Both the position numbers and the translations under genes were made by a program. From Platanthera guangdongensis (lineage: Eukaryota > Streptophyta > Magnoliopsida > Asparagales > Orchidaceae), in contig CM077157.1 of the NCBI GenBank assembly GCA_039583875.1, positions 70,990,346 through 71,054,345 on the forward strand: a DNA stretch of 64,000 nucleotides, read 5' to 3'. The notes beneath the pieces are model-generated. The model saw only the letters and a list, made by a program, of their open reading frames with translations, was not told the DNA's origin and made no database searches. Each line of letters starts with the position of its first letter. Position 1 is the stretch's first letter. This document shows positions 1-11,035 of this stretch, in pieces.

Positions 1-1575
1 TTTGCTGTTTAATTAATAACTTCAAAGTATAATATCTATTTGATACAATATTTACTGTAAGTTAAAGTTCATACTAAGATAACCTATTTTTTTTTATCTA
101 CCCAGGTACAACAAGACTAAATTAACTAACATATGCACAACAACACCTAACTAGCACAGCATAACAAGAACAAAATAAAAGATGGCAACCAGACAATATA
201 AGAATTTTTATAGTGGTTCCCCAACCTGGGTACATCCACTCTTCTACTACCATGGTAGGAATCCACTGAGGTTTTTGATCAGGTGACTGCCACCAATGAG
301 ATTTTGATCTGGTGCTCAAAAAAAACCAATCCCAAGTCTTTTGATTAGGTGACTTGCAACCAAGGAATAACTTTTGAAGGGAGTTAAAGAACCCTTTGTA
401 CAGTGAGGGGATGAGAGAGTGATGGTCTCTTCTCTTTCTCAAATACAACTGAGAAGACTTAGTGGATCTTTGATGTTAACAAAGCTCCCCCTGAGTTACA
501 GAATTTTTCAGGAAGATTGAGCTTTGCTTCAGGGTGAGTAGGTCTTCAATCTTTTAGCCTAACCAGAGTAGATCCAGGAACTTCTAGACTGAAAAGGCTT
601 TGTTGTCCTTGAAGAATCCTGGAATGAAGAATGAAGAAGACTCTTGATTTGTATGGATCTTCTTCTTCTTCTTCAATATCTTGAATTAATTTTTCTGGGT
701 TGGGCTTCTTGTTTCTTGACTATATATCTGTGTTATTGCTTGCTGTCTTTTTTCTATCTTCTCCGAGAAGGAGGAAGAAATCCCTTTTATATTTTCTATA
801 AAATTTTCTTTTGAATTTTTGAATTCCTTCCTTCATTGATTGCTGACGGCCTTGAGAAAGTCTGCATTAATTGATTTCCCCAACTGTCCCATTGAAAATT
901 GGCAAGTAATTATCCCGATGAATGCCATAATCAATGCTTCTTATAACGGTAATATTCAAAGAATATTAAGCATTGATTATTCAGGAATTACTGCAATAAA
1001 ATAAGGAGAAGAGGAGGGAAAAAAATCTAAGTCTGGATCTGCACAAAAATCATCGAGAAAAGAATAGAATTCGTTGACCTGGGTTCAGAGTTCGTCGACC
1101 TGAGAAGTCATGTTCGTCGACCAGATAATTATTATTCGTCGTCCTGAGATACAAGATCGTTGACCTGAGAACTGCTGACTGCTACTTGATAAAACTTTAA
1201 ATACTGTGGTCTAAGTTCGTTGAGCTGAGAACATGAATTCGTCGACTGGAGTTCAGTGAAATGATTCTGGACTTAGAATGTTGAAGTAGAGTATCCAGAA
1301 ATGGTCGAATTGAGAATCAAGTTCGTTGAGCTCAGCTCAGAGAATTGTCTCTTAGTTTGTCGAGCTGAGTTCGACGAACGTCGAACTCATTTCTTGAGTC
1401 TTTGAAATTTTTCTAAATCTTGAGTCCACTGCAGTCTGCTGACGGCTGGTCCAAGTAATGTTGACTTGAAGGACATGGCCTAAACTCTAGGACACAAACA
1501 TGACCCTGGCTATACATGTTGGGTCAAACACCCTAGTTTAATGAACCTAGCCCAAATCCAACTAGGGTTCCAACA
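1..1575 (-). repeat. Copia-type LTR, minus strand, left end not resolved
   Basis: Read on the minus strand this begins TGTTGGAACCC at 1575. It contains a sequence like the GGGGAACCACTATAA block (about 205-235) found near the 3' end of the Sirevirus LTRs at 6711 and 33186. It lacks their C-run tail, so it is a different family. It lies between the window edge and the gag zinc knuckle of the plus-strand Sirevirus that starts at 1576, so it looks like a solo or partial LTR inserted into that gag. I found no matching 5-bp duplication of AAGTC (1576-1580) on the left, so the left end is either outside the window or truncated. The ORF at 122-448 is not a gene. Confidence 0.55.
1060..1400. repeat. 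Degenerate TTCGTCGA(C/G)CTGAG array inside the LTR
   Basis: At least eight imperfect copies of TTCGT(C/T)GA(C/G)CTGAG are spaced 25-60 bp apart. The core TTCGTCGA/TCGACGAA is nearly self-complementary. The same core recurs in LTRs of other families in this window. Confidence 0.7.
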
Positions 1576-3171
1576 AAGTCATCCAAGGATGACAGGTATG
1601 TCCCTAAAACTAGTAAACAGATTTCTTCTAATGTCATCTGTTATTGTTGCAACAAGGCTCGGCATGCCATTGCTGACTGCCCAATAAAAATAAAGGAAGA
1701 AGATGAGAAGAAGAAGAAAAAAACATCACCATCACCACAAGGTCAAGAAGAAGGAGAAGTCCTTTGTGGTTAAGGAGGAGAGAAGCTGGATAGATTCTTA
1801 ATCCACAGAATCTGAAGATGAAGAGGAAGAAGCCTATATAGGGCTTATATCTATTGTTGCAAATCCAAGAGAAGAGGAGGAATATCCTATTTCCAGGATA
1901 GGAATCAGGGCCCCTCTGTCACACTCAGACAGTGACAATTACGATGATGAAGAAGACTATGGATGTCATGGTTTGATGGAAATGACTGAAGAAGAAAGAA
2001 GTCAGCCAGATTCAGAATCAATCAAAGTACAACCTATTTTCAATTCTGCATCATCCTCTGACTATGAGACCAGTCCAGATACTGGTGCATCTTAATCATA
2101 TGATAAAGATTGCTCAGAATCTGAGACTGATGTCAATTAATTGATTGAAAAGTATGGACTACTCCTAGATGCTCTAAAGAAGAGCAGAATTCTTGCCAAA
2201 AGGCAAGCCAAGGAGATAAAAGTCCTAGTGCCTTATAAAACTTTTATACCAATAAATCTATTGAATTCTATAAGAAAATTCATGAGGCGCCTGAACTCAA
2301 GAAGAATCTTAAGTGTCAGTCTTTGCTTCTAGAAGAGAAGAAAAAACATATTAGATATCTGGAGCAAAAGTGCACAGAGAGATTGAGGATTGTGATTAAC
2401 CCTTCTCAATCACAGGGTCAGTTGCCAAAAGTTGCAACTTGCCCAATCCCTAAGAAGCTTGGTATTAATCACATCAATCATCATTTCAAATCTGAATTCC
2501 CTGATAAGAGGACAGTGTTTCAAAAGGCAAATTCACCTTCTAAAACTGTCAAGTTTGCACCATTCCAGAAGGATCAATCAAATGTGTGCTCCACCAGTGG
2601 GGTGAAGGCATATGATCCAAGAAAGAGTGATACTGTCCACTCTAGATACAAAGTTCAGGAGAAGTTCTTTAGATTTGGATCCAAATATCCTTTATCTAAG
2701 GAAATGAGTGAGTCCACTAGATGGCATGCTCCAAAAATACATCAGGCCCATACTGGACCAGCTATATTTAGTCTCTCAGCACCTTCACTCAGGAAAAAGG
2801 GGGCAGCATCATGCAATGCTCATCCAACAAAGTTTGGTGTTGCTCACATCTCTCATGGACACAATTCTGTGGTGGCCTAAAGAGAAGATACAACATTCAT
2901 AAATGTTGGGGCTATGGGAAAGTGGGTCACTTTGCCATTGACTGTTGGCATAACCTTAATGTGACTAATAGACAGAAGGGTGCTCAGCCCAGGCAGAGTG
3001 TTGGGCAAAAGTTTTATGATGCTAACAAGAACCTAGGACCCAATTATCATTGGGTGCCTATGGGTAAATGAATTCTATTTTGCAGGATTGTCCAAGTACC
3101 TGTCCAATTAAGACTTGGTATTTGGACAATGGGTATTCCAGGCAAATGTATGGGATAGGATAGTTGCTCTA
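1576..3171 (+). pseudogene. gag: Sirevirus gag-protease remnant
   Basis: Gag would package element RNA and protease would cleave the polyprotein; neither can be functional here. A CCHC knuckle (CYCCNKARHAIADC) is encoded at about 1639-1680. An acidic stretch follows at about 1790-2100, in another frame. A possible coiled-coil stretch (ORF 2323-2880, LLEEKKKHIRYLEQKC) comes next. A second knuckle at about 2905-2947 reads CWGYGKVGHFAIDC, with the second Cys changed to Tyr. HWVP follows at 3048. The protease motif at 3116-3154 reads WYLDNGYSRQMYG, so the catalytic DSG has become DNG. Stops and frameshifts separate these pieces. Sequence after 3171 is no longer recognisable as pol. Confidence 0.75.
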
Positions 3172-3721
3172 GGAATATACTCCAGGAAAAGCAACAAATT
3201 AAGGTTGAGGCTATCAAGAATGTAATCCTCAAAAGCTAGAGGAAGCAAGCCTCACAGTATGTCTCACTCTCCTATATAGAGATTAAGTTTGCTAATTGAT
3301 TAGTTATGTTAGATGTGCTCAAGCTGAACTAAATCAAGCACACCAAATAGAAAATAGTGATTCAATTATCTACACTGTTAATTTTTGCAGGCTTTATTCT
3401 AAAATTCAAATAACTTATTAGCAAGCTTTAAGGTAAACCAATGCATAAATTGGAGTGCCAATAGAACTGGCTCATTAACATGTTAGGTCCCTTCTATTTA
3501 AAACTAGTAAATTTTTTATTAAGTCAAAAAGATTGTAAATCCAATCATTAAGGGAGTCAACATATTAAACATGTATTGAATATGTAGAAGAAACGCTGAG
3601 GGTAGAAAAATCAAAGCACTAAATCTCCTGTTTCATAACAGGAATCGTAACGCAACCCATTAAAATGAAATGAATAAGTTTTAGGATAAAAAATGCTTAA
3701 TTGATAATTGAACCCTTTTAG
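3172..3721. other. Noncoding stretch at the pol deletion junction
   Basis: This AT-rich sequence has no recognisable domain on either strand. It occupies the place where integrase, RT and RNase H would be. The deletion scar cannot be placed exactly. Confidence 0.4.
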
Positions 3722-3729
3722 TATAAATA
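3722..3729 (+). promoter_or_regulatory. Possible TATA box for the third ORF of Sire-A
   Basis: TATAAATA is followed about 100 bp downstream by TTCAATGGCGCC, a good plant start context, at 3828. The intervening sequence is pyrimidine-rich with CCCTAGCC, as in a 5' UTR. This would give the extra ORF its own promoter. It is an inference from motif spacing only. Confidence 0.4.
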
Positions 3730-3827
3730 GGAAGGCGACAAGAAATGAAAAGCCACTCCCCTCTTTAAAAGCCTTAACCCTAGCCGTCGAGACTGAAACC
3801 CTCTCAGTGTCTTGCCGCACTGGTTCA

Positions 3828-6188
3828 ATGGCGCCAAATGTCATCAAGGAGCTCTAGGAAGGATACGAAATTTTGAGGGATGGATTCAGTCATGCCTCTC
3901 CAGAGATTAAAGCAGTGATAATGATGATTGAAATCACAGGCCTGGAGTACACCCTGTCTGAACCCTCCAACATTCTTAAAAAGGAGTTAGTAGAATTCTT
4001 CTCGAACATTAAAGTGTCCTCTCAAAAACTCTCTTAAGTCTAAGATTGAAGATATCAAAATTAAGATAAACCCTAAGTGACTAGGAAAGGCCCTTCATAT
4101 ACCATCCGTCAACCCTAGCGAGAAAGAAGAGCTCGCTGACACGGACAAAGACATTGATCTTAGATGGTGTGGATATAATGAGGCCAAATTCGGGTCTCTT
4201 AAATGGAAATTCTTCAATCAGAGAGGCAAACAGCTAGTAGATATTGTAGGGAAAGCCCTTATCTGCAAACCTGGATCACATGACACTATCTCCAAGTGTA
4301 TATTTGATGTCATGACCAGAATTATCCTGAATATAAAGACCTCAAGGTCTTTTCTCATCTATCAGAGATTAGTAGACTGTATACCCTCTCCAAACATGCG
4401 CAGAATTCTTTCCTTATACTTAGTGAACACCTATCCTGATACTTTCAAGCAGCAATATGGGGTGAAGATTCACTACCTAGAAAGAATGGACATAAAGACT
4501 TTGGATAGATTCACTAGGGTCCTACCAATGAGCCAACCTTCAGGAATAAAGGACTCCTCTAAGGGTAAAAGGAAGAAACCTACTGGGGAAGAAAGAACTA
4601 CCAGCCATGAACCAGAGCTTGGATAATCCTCTTCAGCTGATATTCGTCTGTGGGTTGACTTATCACTCAATCAATCCTCTGCAAACATTCAGCTCCAGGA
4701 CACTGTTGTGCATATTGATAAAATCAAAGGCAGCCCTAGATCAGGACAAGTGTCAAAGATTAGCAATGTGAAAGAAGTTGCTCCAGAAGATGAGGCAGAT
4801 ATGGCAAATACTGATGATGTAGCTGCAATTTATGATATGCCTACTACAGATGATAACCATGAGCCTACAGAATCATTAGATACTTATCTTGATAGGTCAA
4901 GCCAAGAGAAGGATGCTCAGTCTGAGGGGGAGCATGATCAGATGGATTTGACAAACTTGGATCAAGTTGTCAACAGAATAGTTGAGTCTGCACCCACTAT
5001 AGGTAATACCCATAACCTCTTAATCAGTAGTGTTAATACAGCTTTAGCTAATGAAATGTTTCCTCCTATAGGTGTTGTAGTTTAGGGGAGCCTTCTCAGA
5101 TCCATGCATAGAATGTTGTACCTCCTCCTATGAGCCATACTTCATCTACCCCCATCTGCAATGAGGCATTTCTAAACCAAATCAAAGCACTATTGGATGC
5201 TCAGACCACAACCCTCAAGGAGTGTGTTGATAAATCAGTTGCCAAACTGACGGATGACTTGACAACCAAAGTCAATGAAAATAAATAAGAAATCTCTCAC
5301 TTAAACAAACATGTCACTACCTGGTTTGATTGGACTGGAACTGCTGGCATCAAACTGACCACCCTCATATAATCCTTGAACACAAGCCAAAAACTTTCTA
5401 CAGCTGACATAGGATATGTTAAGAATTATGTAAGTGTAACTGATGAGGTGATCAAGGGTGCAGCAGATCATGTTAATCAACATATCGCCAATATTGCCTT
5501 CCAATCTACGAAGGAGGAAATACTTATGAAAGATGAGCTAATTGCTACCAATGAAAGAATATTCAACTCTATATCAAGCAAAAATGAAGCCAACACCACC
5601 TTAATGCAAAATACTATCTCTGAAGAAGGCAGAAAGGAGGAGAGCAACCATGATAAGGCAGTAACACTCATTGAAAATCAAGCCTTCAATGTAATTCAAG
5701 ATACCAGGGTGGCACTACACCTGCCGCTCATGGATAGAAAGAGGCCAGAGGACCTAGACTTCCAAGCACAAGCTAGAATTACACAGCATGCATAGCTTGA
5801 TACTAGAAGAAAGAGCGAAGGAACTCAAATGGCTGAAGAGTTCATGTCAAAGAGGAGAGCTAAGAACAAAGATGAACTAGACTATGAACAGCTAAGTGAT
5901 GCCTATGAATCCATCATTATCAATGCTTGGGTAAGCCATGGACAAATATTAAAGAATTTTGATAGTGTATATTCTTCTAAGGAATGGATAAAGCATCTGG
6001 AAAGAAATTCCCTAATGGAAAGAGTATTCAAGGAGAATCTGGTAAGGAAGAGCAAACCCAAGAAAATGCCTCCCAGATATATTCCAAAGCCATTCCTTTA
6101 CTTCAAGTGGCAGAAGAACAAGCTGAAAACTTGAAGAAGACTGCTGCAACCAAGGATACTAGTGCAAGTTCGTCAAAGAACAGCTGAT
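3828..6188 (+). pseudogene. Third ORF of Sirevirus (env-like position), broken
   Basis: This sits between the lost pol and the polypurine tract, the position of the env-like ORF in Sireviruses. ATG at 3828 is followed by a TAG at codon 10, then about 60 open codons. After a frameshift near 4035 the frame continues through 4312-4626 (TRIILNIKTSRSFLIYQRL...). Further open pieces lie at 4708-5085 (acidic, Ser/Asp rich), 5376-5795 (long amphipathic, coiled-coil-like) and 5829-6134. The last piece ends in a YIPKPFLYFKWQK motif matched by YFPKPFSYF at the end of the equivalent ORF in Sire-B, so the two are homologous. I see no clear signal peptide or fusion peptide. The name env-like is positional only, and a viral surface role is not supported. 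Confidence 0.55.
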
Positions 6189-6698
6189 AAAAGACTGCTT
6201 GACTTAAGCTTATTTAAAAATTGTCAAACCTATGTTTTGTAATGAATATCAACAGTGTAAAAGCTTCAAATCTCTATCAAGGAAATGAATATGTTTTGGC
6301 CCTGACTACATTGATGTGACAAATGTGCATGAAACTTTCACTTATATGTGTTTCATAAATATGTTATTCCTTGACAGATATCTTATAATCACAAACTTTA
6401 TCTACTATAGTTTGACTAAGATATCTAAATTAGTTAATGATTAGGTTCAACTTGATCATAATGTTTACCTGGTTAATGATTAATAAAAGCTTTTGTTGTT
6501 AATCATACTATCACATTGTCAATGATTGATAATTCACCTGTACCATTGATATTTCAATCATAGTGCTAAGCCATCTCATCTAGGGGGAGTTATCCTGTAC
6601 TGGGCTGGTTAGTTGTCATGATAATGTTTCATTAGACCTATCATGATATTTCTTGTGTTAATGTACCTTAGCATGGATGTGTGTTCTGCCTTCTTCAA
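6189..6698. other. Untranslated stretch before the polypurine tract of Sire-A
   Basis: This is AT-rich, with no ORF and no recognised repeat. Its position matches 32770-33170 in Sire-B. Confidence 0.45.
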
Positions 6699-6710
6699 AT
6701 AGGGGGAGAT
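6699..6710 (+). promoter_or_regulatory. Polypurine tract of Sire-A
   Basis: ATAGGGGGAGAT directly precedes the LTR start TGTTGGG at 6711. The same arrangement, CAAATAGGGGGAGAT then TGTTGGG, is at 33171-33192, and inverted at 56211-56232. It would prime plus-strand DNA synthesis. Confidence 0.8.
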
Positions 6711-9117
6711 TGTTGGGAATTGTGCCTTACAATGTTCCTCAGGATTTAAAGAGGCATCACCAATCATGCTAAGGGGCAAAATGTTTTTGATGGGTGCTCT
6801 AGTTCATGCATGCAGGTAGTCCATGTTTCGATAGGGGAAGAAAATGTGTTTGGTGGTAAACTCAAAATTCGTCGAGCTCAGCCTGAAGTTCGTCGAACTC
6901 AGTTTGTAATTCGTCGAACTGATCGTCGAGCTCTGCTCAACAGTTGTCATGCTGAAGCCAGAAAAATTGACTAAGGCAAAAAGCGCTGAGACCGCTGAGA
7001 AAATCAGAGTTTATCGAGCTCAGCCCACAGATCGTCGAACGCAGGTAAAGCCAGAAAACTGACTAAGGCAAAAAGCACTGAGATAGCTGAGATAGTTGAG
7101 AAGAAGGCTTTGAGACTGCTGAGACAGCTGAGACAACTGAGAAGAATATGTCAGCTTAACCACTGAGACAAAACTAGCTGGATATCTCTAAGTCCAGAAG
7201 TATTGAGTGAAGCAGGTATACTCAACGCTTCTAATGAAGAAGGAAGTGCAGAGACAAAACTAGCTGGATTTCTCTAAGTCCAGAAGCATTGAGTGAAGTA
7301 GGTTCACTCAACGCTTCTAATGAAGAAGGAAGCACAGAGACAAAACTAGGTAGATTTCTCTAAGTCCAGAAGCATTGAGTGAAGCAGGTTCACTCAGCGC
7401 TTCTAATGAAGAATGAAGCGCTAAGACAATTAAGAGAAAAACAGCTGAGACAGAAGATAGTATCAGCTGTGAAGAAAAAACCACTGAGACTACTATGAAG
7501 ATACTGCTGAGATAGAAACTTGTCTCAGCTGATAAGAAAAACCATTGAGATAAAGGCCTATCACAGCTATTAAGAAGAAACTGCTAAGACCGCTGAGACA
7601 GAACCGTTGAGACAAATCCAAAGAAAATTCACAAGTCCAGAAGCACTGAAAGCCAAGACAAATGGTATTGAGTGACTTAACATCACCCAACGCTTTATGA
7701 ATTTCTGAAATATTTTCTAAGTCCAGATGGTGATGACCATTGCTGACGTCATCAAAGTCTACTTACATGTAGCCATTGTAAGAAAGCAGTAGTGGTACCG
7801 AAAGCTACTTTGTCCTTTTCTGAAGAAGGTGGAGCTGACCAATCCTTAGATGGGACCACATACAAGTGTGTCGTTGTTTCAAATCAACACATATAAAAAG
7901 ATAAAACAAAAGGGATTAGGGCGACAAACAACGAATGAACGAGATCAAATGAAAAAAGGAACAAATGCAAAAAAATACAGAAAGGCAGCTGGACATCTTC
8001 TTCTCCACCAAGCTTGAAAGCTAAAGTCTAGCAGAGGTAGCTGCAAAGGCAAAGGAAGTTTGCTGAAGCTCTTCAAGCTTAGCAAGACAGTTTTTTCTAG
8101 AACAGAGGAGCTGATTCATCCATTCAGCATGCTGGTGGCTGCTCATCTGTGCAGCAGAAAAGAGTTAGCTGTAGAAGGGGACTATTTCCTTCTACAGGAA
8201 TTGTGCTGGACTGATATTTACTCAGTCTTGTAAGGTAGACTTAGAGATTTATCTCTGAGTCAGTTGTTTCTTTTTCTTAAGTTATTCTGTACTCTCTTCT
8301 TGTAGGATTCAGTTTATCTGAATCTAAGTGTTTTGCACTTTGTACCGGAGGTAGATGACTAATTAAGTCACTAAGGTAGGTGCCCTGTTGGGGTACTAAG
8401 GTAGGATCCAAGTGTGGAGCTGAGCTATAGGGCTTAATTTCCTGATATAGGAGAGTGTTGATCTCTCAGGTAGGATCCAAGTGTGTATCTAAGGTAGGAC
8501 TGTCCTCCCAGACTGAGTGTAGGGCCTTGTGCCTGAGGTAGGTGACTGGAGAGTCACTGAGCTGTAGGTGATAAGTGTGTCACTGAGTTGCAGGCCTTGG
8601 ATGAGCCTGAGCTGTTGGTACCTAGTTGGGGTAATAAGTCGTAGGAGTTCTGCAACACTCTGAGAGTAGGGCTCTGTGCCAGAAGTTGTAGGGCTGAAGA
8701 GCCTGAGTTGTAGGCCTTAGAAATAAGGCTGAGGTAGGTGATCAGCGGATCACTGAGCTGTAGGATTCCTGCAGGGCTCTGAGGTAGGAACCCTTGTGGT
8801 TCCGAGTTTGGATTCTATGAAGAATCTGTGTAATAGGCTTAGGGTCTAAGGTGTAAGATCTGAGGAGCATATTGGTGGAGTTTGTGCCGAGTCCAACAAA
8901 TCAGTTGGATAGGTGGGAGGGAAAGTCGATGTATCCATTTGGGAAACCACTATAAATCTTTGTGTTTGTTGTGTGATTGTTTTCTGATTTATTGCAGGTG
9001 CTAAGGACAAGCTCTAGATAGTATAAGTTAAAAATCAGCAAAAGAACTAGTAAAACCTCAAACACCGATTCACCCCCCCTCTAGGTGATTAGCTAACCTT
9101 TAGTAAAATAACTTTCA
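6711..9117 (+). repeat. 3' LTR of Sire-A (2.4 kb)
   Basis: It starts TGTTGGGAAT after the polypurine tract and ends ACTTTCA. The block order is shared with the LTRs at 33186-35615 and 48670-56214. First come TTCGTCGA hairpins (about 6865-7045), then GCATTGAGTGA/TCACTCAACGC hairpins (about 7190-7690), then a long degenerate CTGAGGTAGG array (about 8340-8860). After that come GGAAACCACTATAA (about 8945) and the tail ATTCACCCCCC...CTCTAGGTGATTAGCTA. No credible gene is inside. Confidence 0.8.
7165..7422 (+). repeat. Three 86-bp tandem units with GAGTGA...TCACTC hairpins
   Basis: Units run 7165-7250, 7251-7336 and 7337-about 7422. Each starts GAGACAAAACTAG and contains AAGTCCAGAAGCATTGAGTG followed by a near-complementary CACTCAACGCTTCT. 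The first two are exactly 86 bp. Related hairpins without this exact period continue to 7690. Confidence 0.8.
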
Positions 9118-11035
9118 ATGTATACGTATTCAAAATAAACTTGACTTAATATTAAAATTCATTCGTCTGATCGTAAATGTGAATTTGATAATGATAGGTT
9201 TGTTTCTTTTTGTAATGAGTTAGGAATTAAGCATGAATTTTCCGCTTCTCGCACAACGCAACAAAATGGTGTGGTAGTGAGGAAAAATAGGCCTCCTCAA
9301 GAACTAGCTCGTACTATATTATCTGAGTACAAATTATCTAGATCTTTTTGTGCTGAAGCTATAAATACTGCATGCTATGTTATTAATTGTGTTATGCTTC
9401 AACCATTTTTGAAATTAACACCTTATGAACTATATTTTCAAAAGAAATCGAATGTATCTTATTTTAAAGTTTTTGGTTGCAAATATTTCATTTTGAACAC
9501 TAAAGATACTTTAGGAAAATTTGATTAAAAATAAGATGAAGTTATATTTATGGGTTATTTTTCAACTAGTAAAGCTTATAGAGTCTATAATAAGAGGACA
9601 AAAATAGTTGAAGAATCAATTCATGTTAAATTTAATGAACTTCTTTCTTGTGTAGAAACTAACCCTATCGGTAATGATGAAGAGCCCCTTCCTTCACTGA
9701 TGTTAGATGCTGATGAAATACTTGGAGATCAAGAAGATGAAGAATAAAGAGAAGACAAATAAGTGGAAGAATATGTGCATCCAAGTGAAGTAATATTTTC
9801 AAAAGATCTTCTATAATATTTGGTCATTGGAGAACCATCGAGAGGGGTAAGTACTTATTCTTCTTTACATGATTTAATTTCAAGCCCTTTTTTGTTTCCA
9901 ATATAGGACCAAAAGATGTTTCAACCGCTTTAAATGATGAACCTTAGTTTTAGTTATGGTTGACGAACCTAGTCAATTTGAACGTAATAAGATTTGGAAT
10001 CTTGTAGAGAGACCTTCTAATCATCATATTGTAGGGGTTAAGTGGATATTTAAAAAAAAATTAGATAGTGAGTCTAGGATCACTAGAAAGAAAGTTAGGC
10101 TTGTAGCAAAAGGTTATGCTCAAATTGAAGGAGTAGATTTTGATGAAAATTTTGCACCCGTAGCACATCTTTAAGTAGTTAGGATTTTCCTTGCATTCGC
10201 TAATTTTATGAGATTTAAATTATTTCAAATGGATGTGAAAACTGCTTTTTTGAACGAGTATATTAAGGATTAGTTTATGTAGAACAACCCCATGGCTTTT
10301 TGAATGAAAAATTTCCTAATCATGTTTACAAATTATAAAAAACACTTTATGGTTTGAAACAAGCTCCTCGCGCGTGGTATGATAGATTCACTTTATATTT
10401 GTTGAAAAATGATTATAAAATGGGTAGTGCTGATTCTACACTCTTCATTAAGCAAATTAAAAATGAATTAATAGTATTGCAAACTTATGTTGATGATATT
10501 ATTTATGGGGCTACTAATGAAGAGTTATGTAATGATGTAGTAATGATTACGAAAAATGATTTTGAAATGAGCATAGTAGGAGAACTTGCTGTTTTTAGGT
10601 TTTCAAATTACTCAAAAACATGATGGCATTTTATTTGTCAATCTAAGTATATTCATGATTTTCTTAAAAGATTTGAGTTTGAAAATCTTAAGCAAGACAG
10701 TACTCTTATGAGTGTTTCATTAAAATTAGAAAAAGATGAAAGTGGAATATCAATTGATCAAACTTTATATAGAGGGATGATATGTTCTTTATTATATTTA
10801 GCTGCATCTAATCTTGATATTATGTTTGCAGTTTGCTTGTGTGCTAGGTTTCAGGCTAATCCTAAAGAATCACATTTAAAAAGAGGTTAAATGGATCTTT
10901 AGATATCTTATTGGTGCTTTTAAACTAGGACTGTGATATCCTTATAATGATGACTTTGTTTTACATGGTTATTCTGATTCAGATTATGCTGCCTGTTCGC
11001 CGGATTGTAAAATCACAAGTGGCACTTGTCCTGAA
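9118..11035 (+). pseudogene. pol: Sirevirus pol fragment: integrase C-terminal part, RT, RNase H start
   Basis: The fragment begins in the integrase core (RSD near 9168; QQNG near 9261, where the catalytic Glu of the usual AERKNR has become Val). It continues through the typical FKVFGCK...LGKFD and AYRVYNKRT...VEESIHV stretches, with a stop after LGKFD. RT follows from 9956 (NKIWNLVERPS, VGVKWIFKKKLD, LVAKGYAQIEGVDFDENFAPVA). KQAPRAWYDRF lies near 10357 and an intact YVDDIIYG near 10484. RNase H begins (YSDSDYAA near 10970) and stops at about 11035. Several stops and frameshifts are present. The upstream part is missing, probably because Sire-A is inserted in it. Wording of the motifs fits the SIRE branch. 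Confidence 0.85.

Larger units (their letters stand above)
1576..9117 (+). mobile_element. Sirevirus-type Copia element (Sire-A), 5' end missing, pol deleted
   Basis: The visible order is gag with CCHC knuckle, second knuckle, protease motif, a deletion that removes integrase, RT and RNase H, then a third ORF, polypurine tract and 3' LTR. A gag with a knuckle, a long charged/coiled region and a second knuckle just before a WYLDSGCSRHMTG-type protease is the Sirevirus arrangement. So is an extra ORF before the 3' LTR. The 5' LTR is absent because a minus-strand LTR has inserted at 1575. The element ends at ACTTTCA (9117), followed by pol sequence of another Sirevirus that it probably interrupts. 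Confidence 0.75.

Noticed and set aside
1060..1400. CRISPR-like array
   Set aside because: Repeats are degenerate, spacing is irregular, and the setting is a plant LTR.
3828..6188. Third ORF of Sire-A as a functional envelope gene
   Set aside because: Stops and frameshifts are present, and no signal peptide, fusion peptide or membrane anchor was seen. Only its position is env-like.
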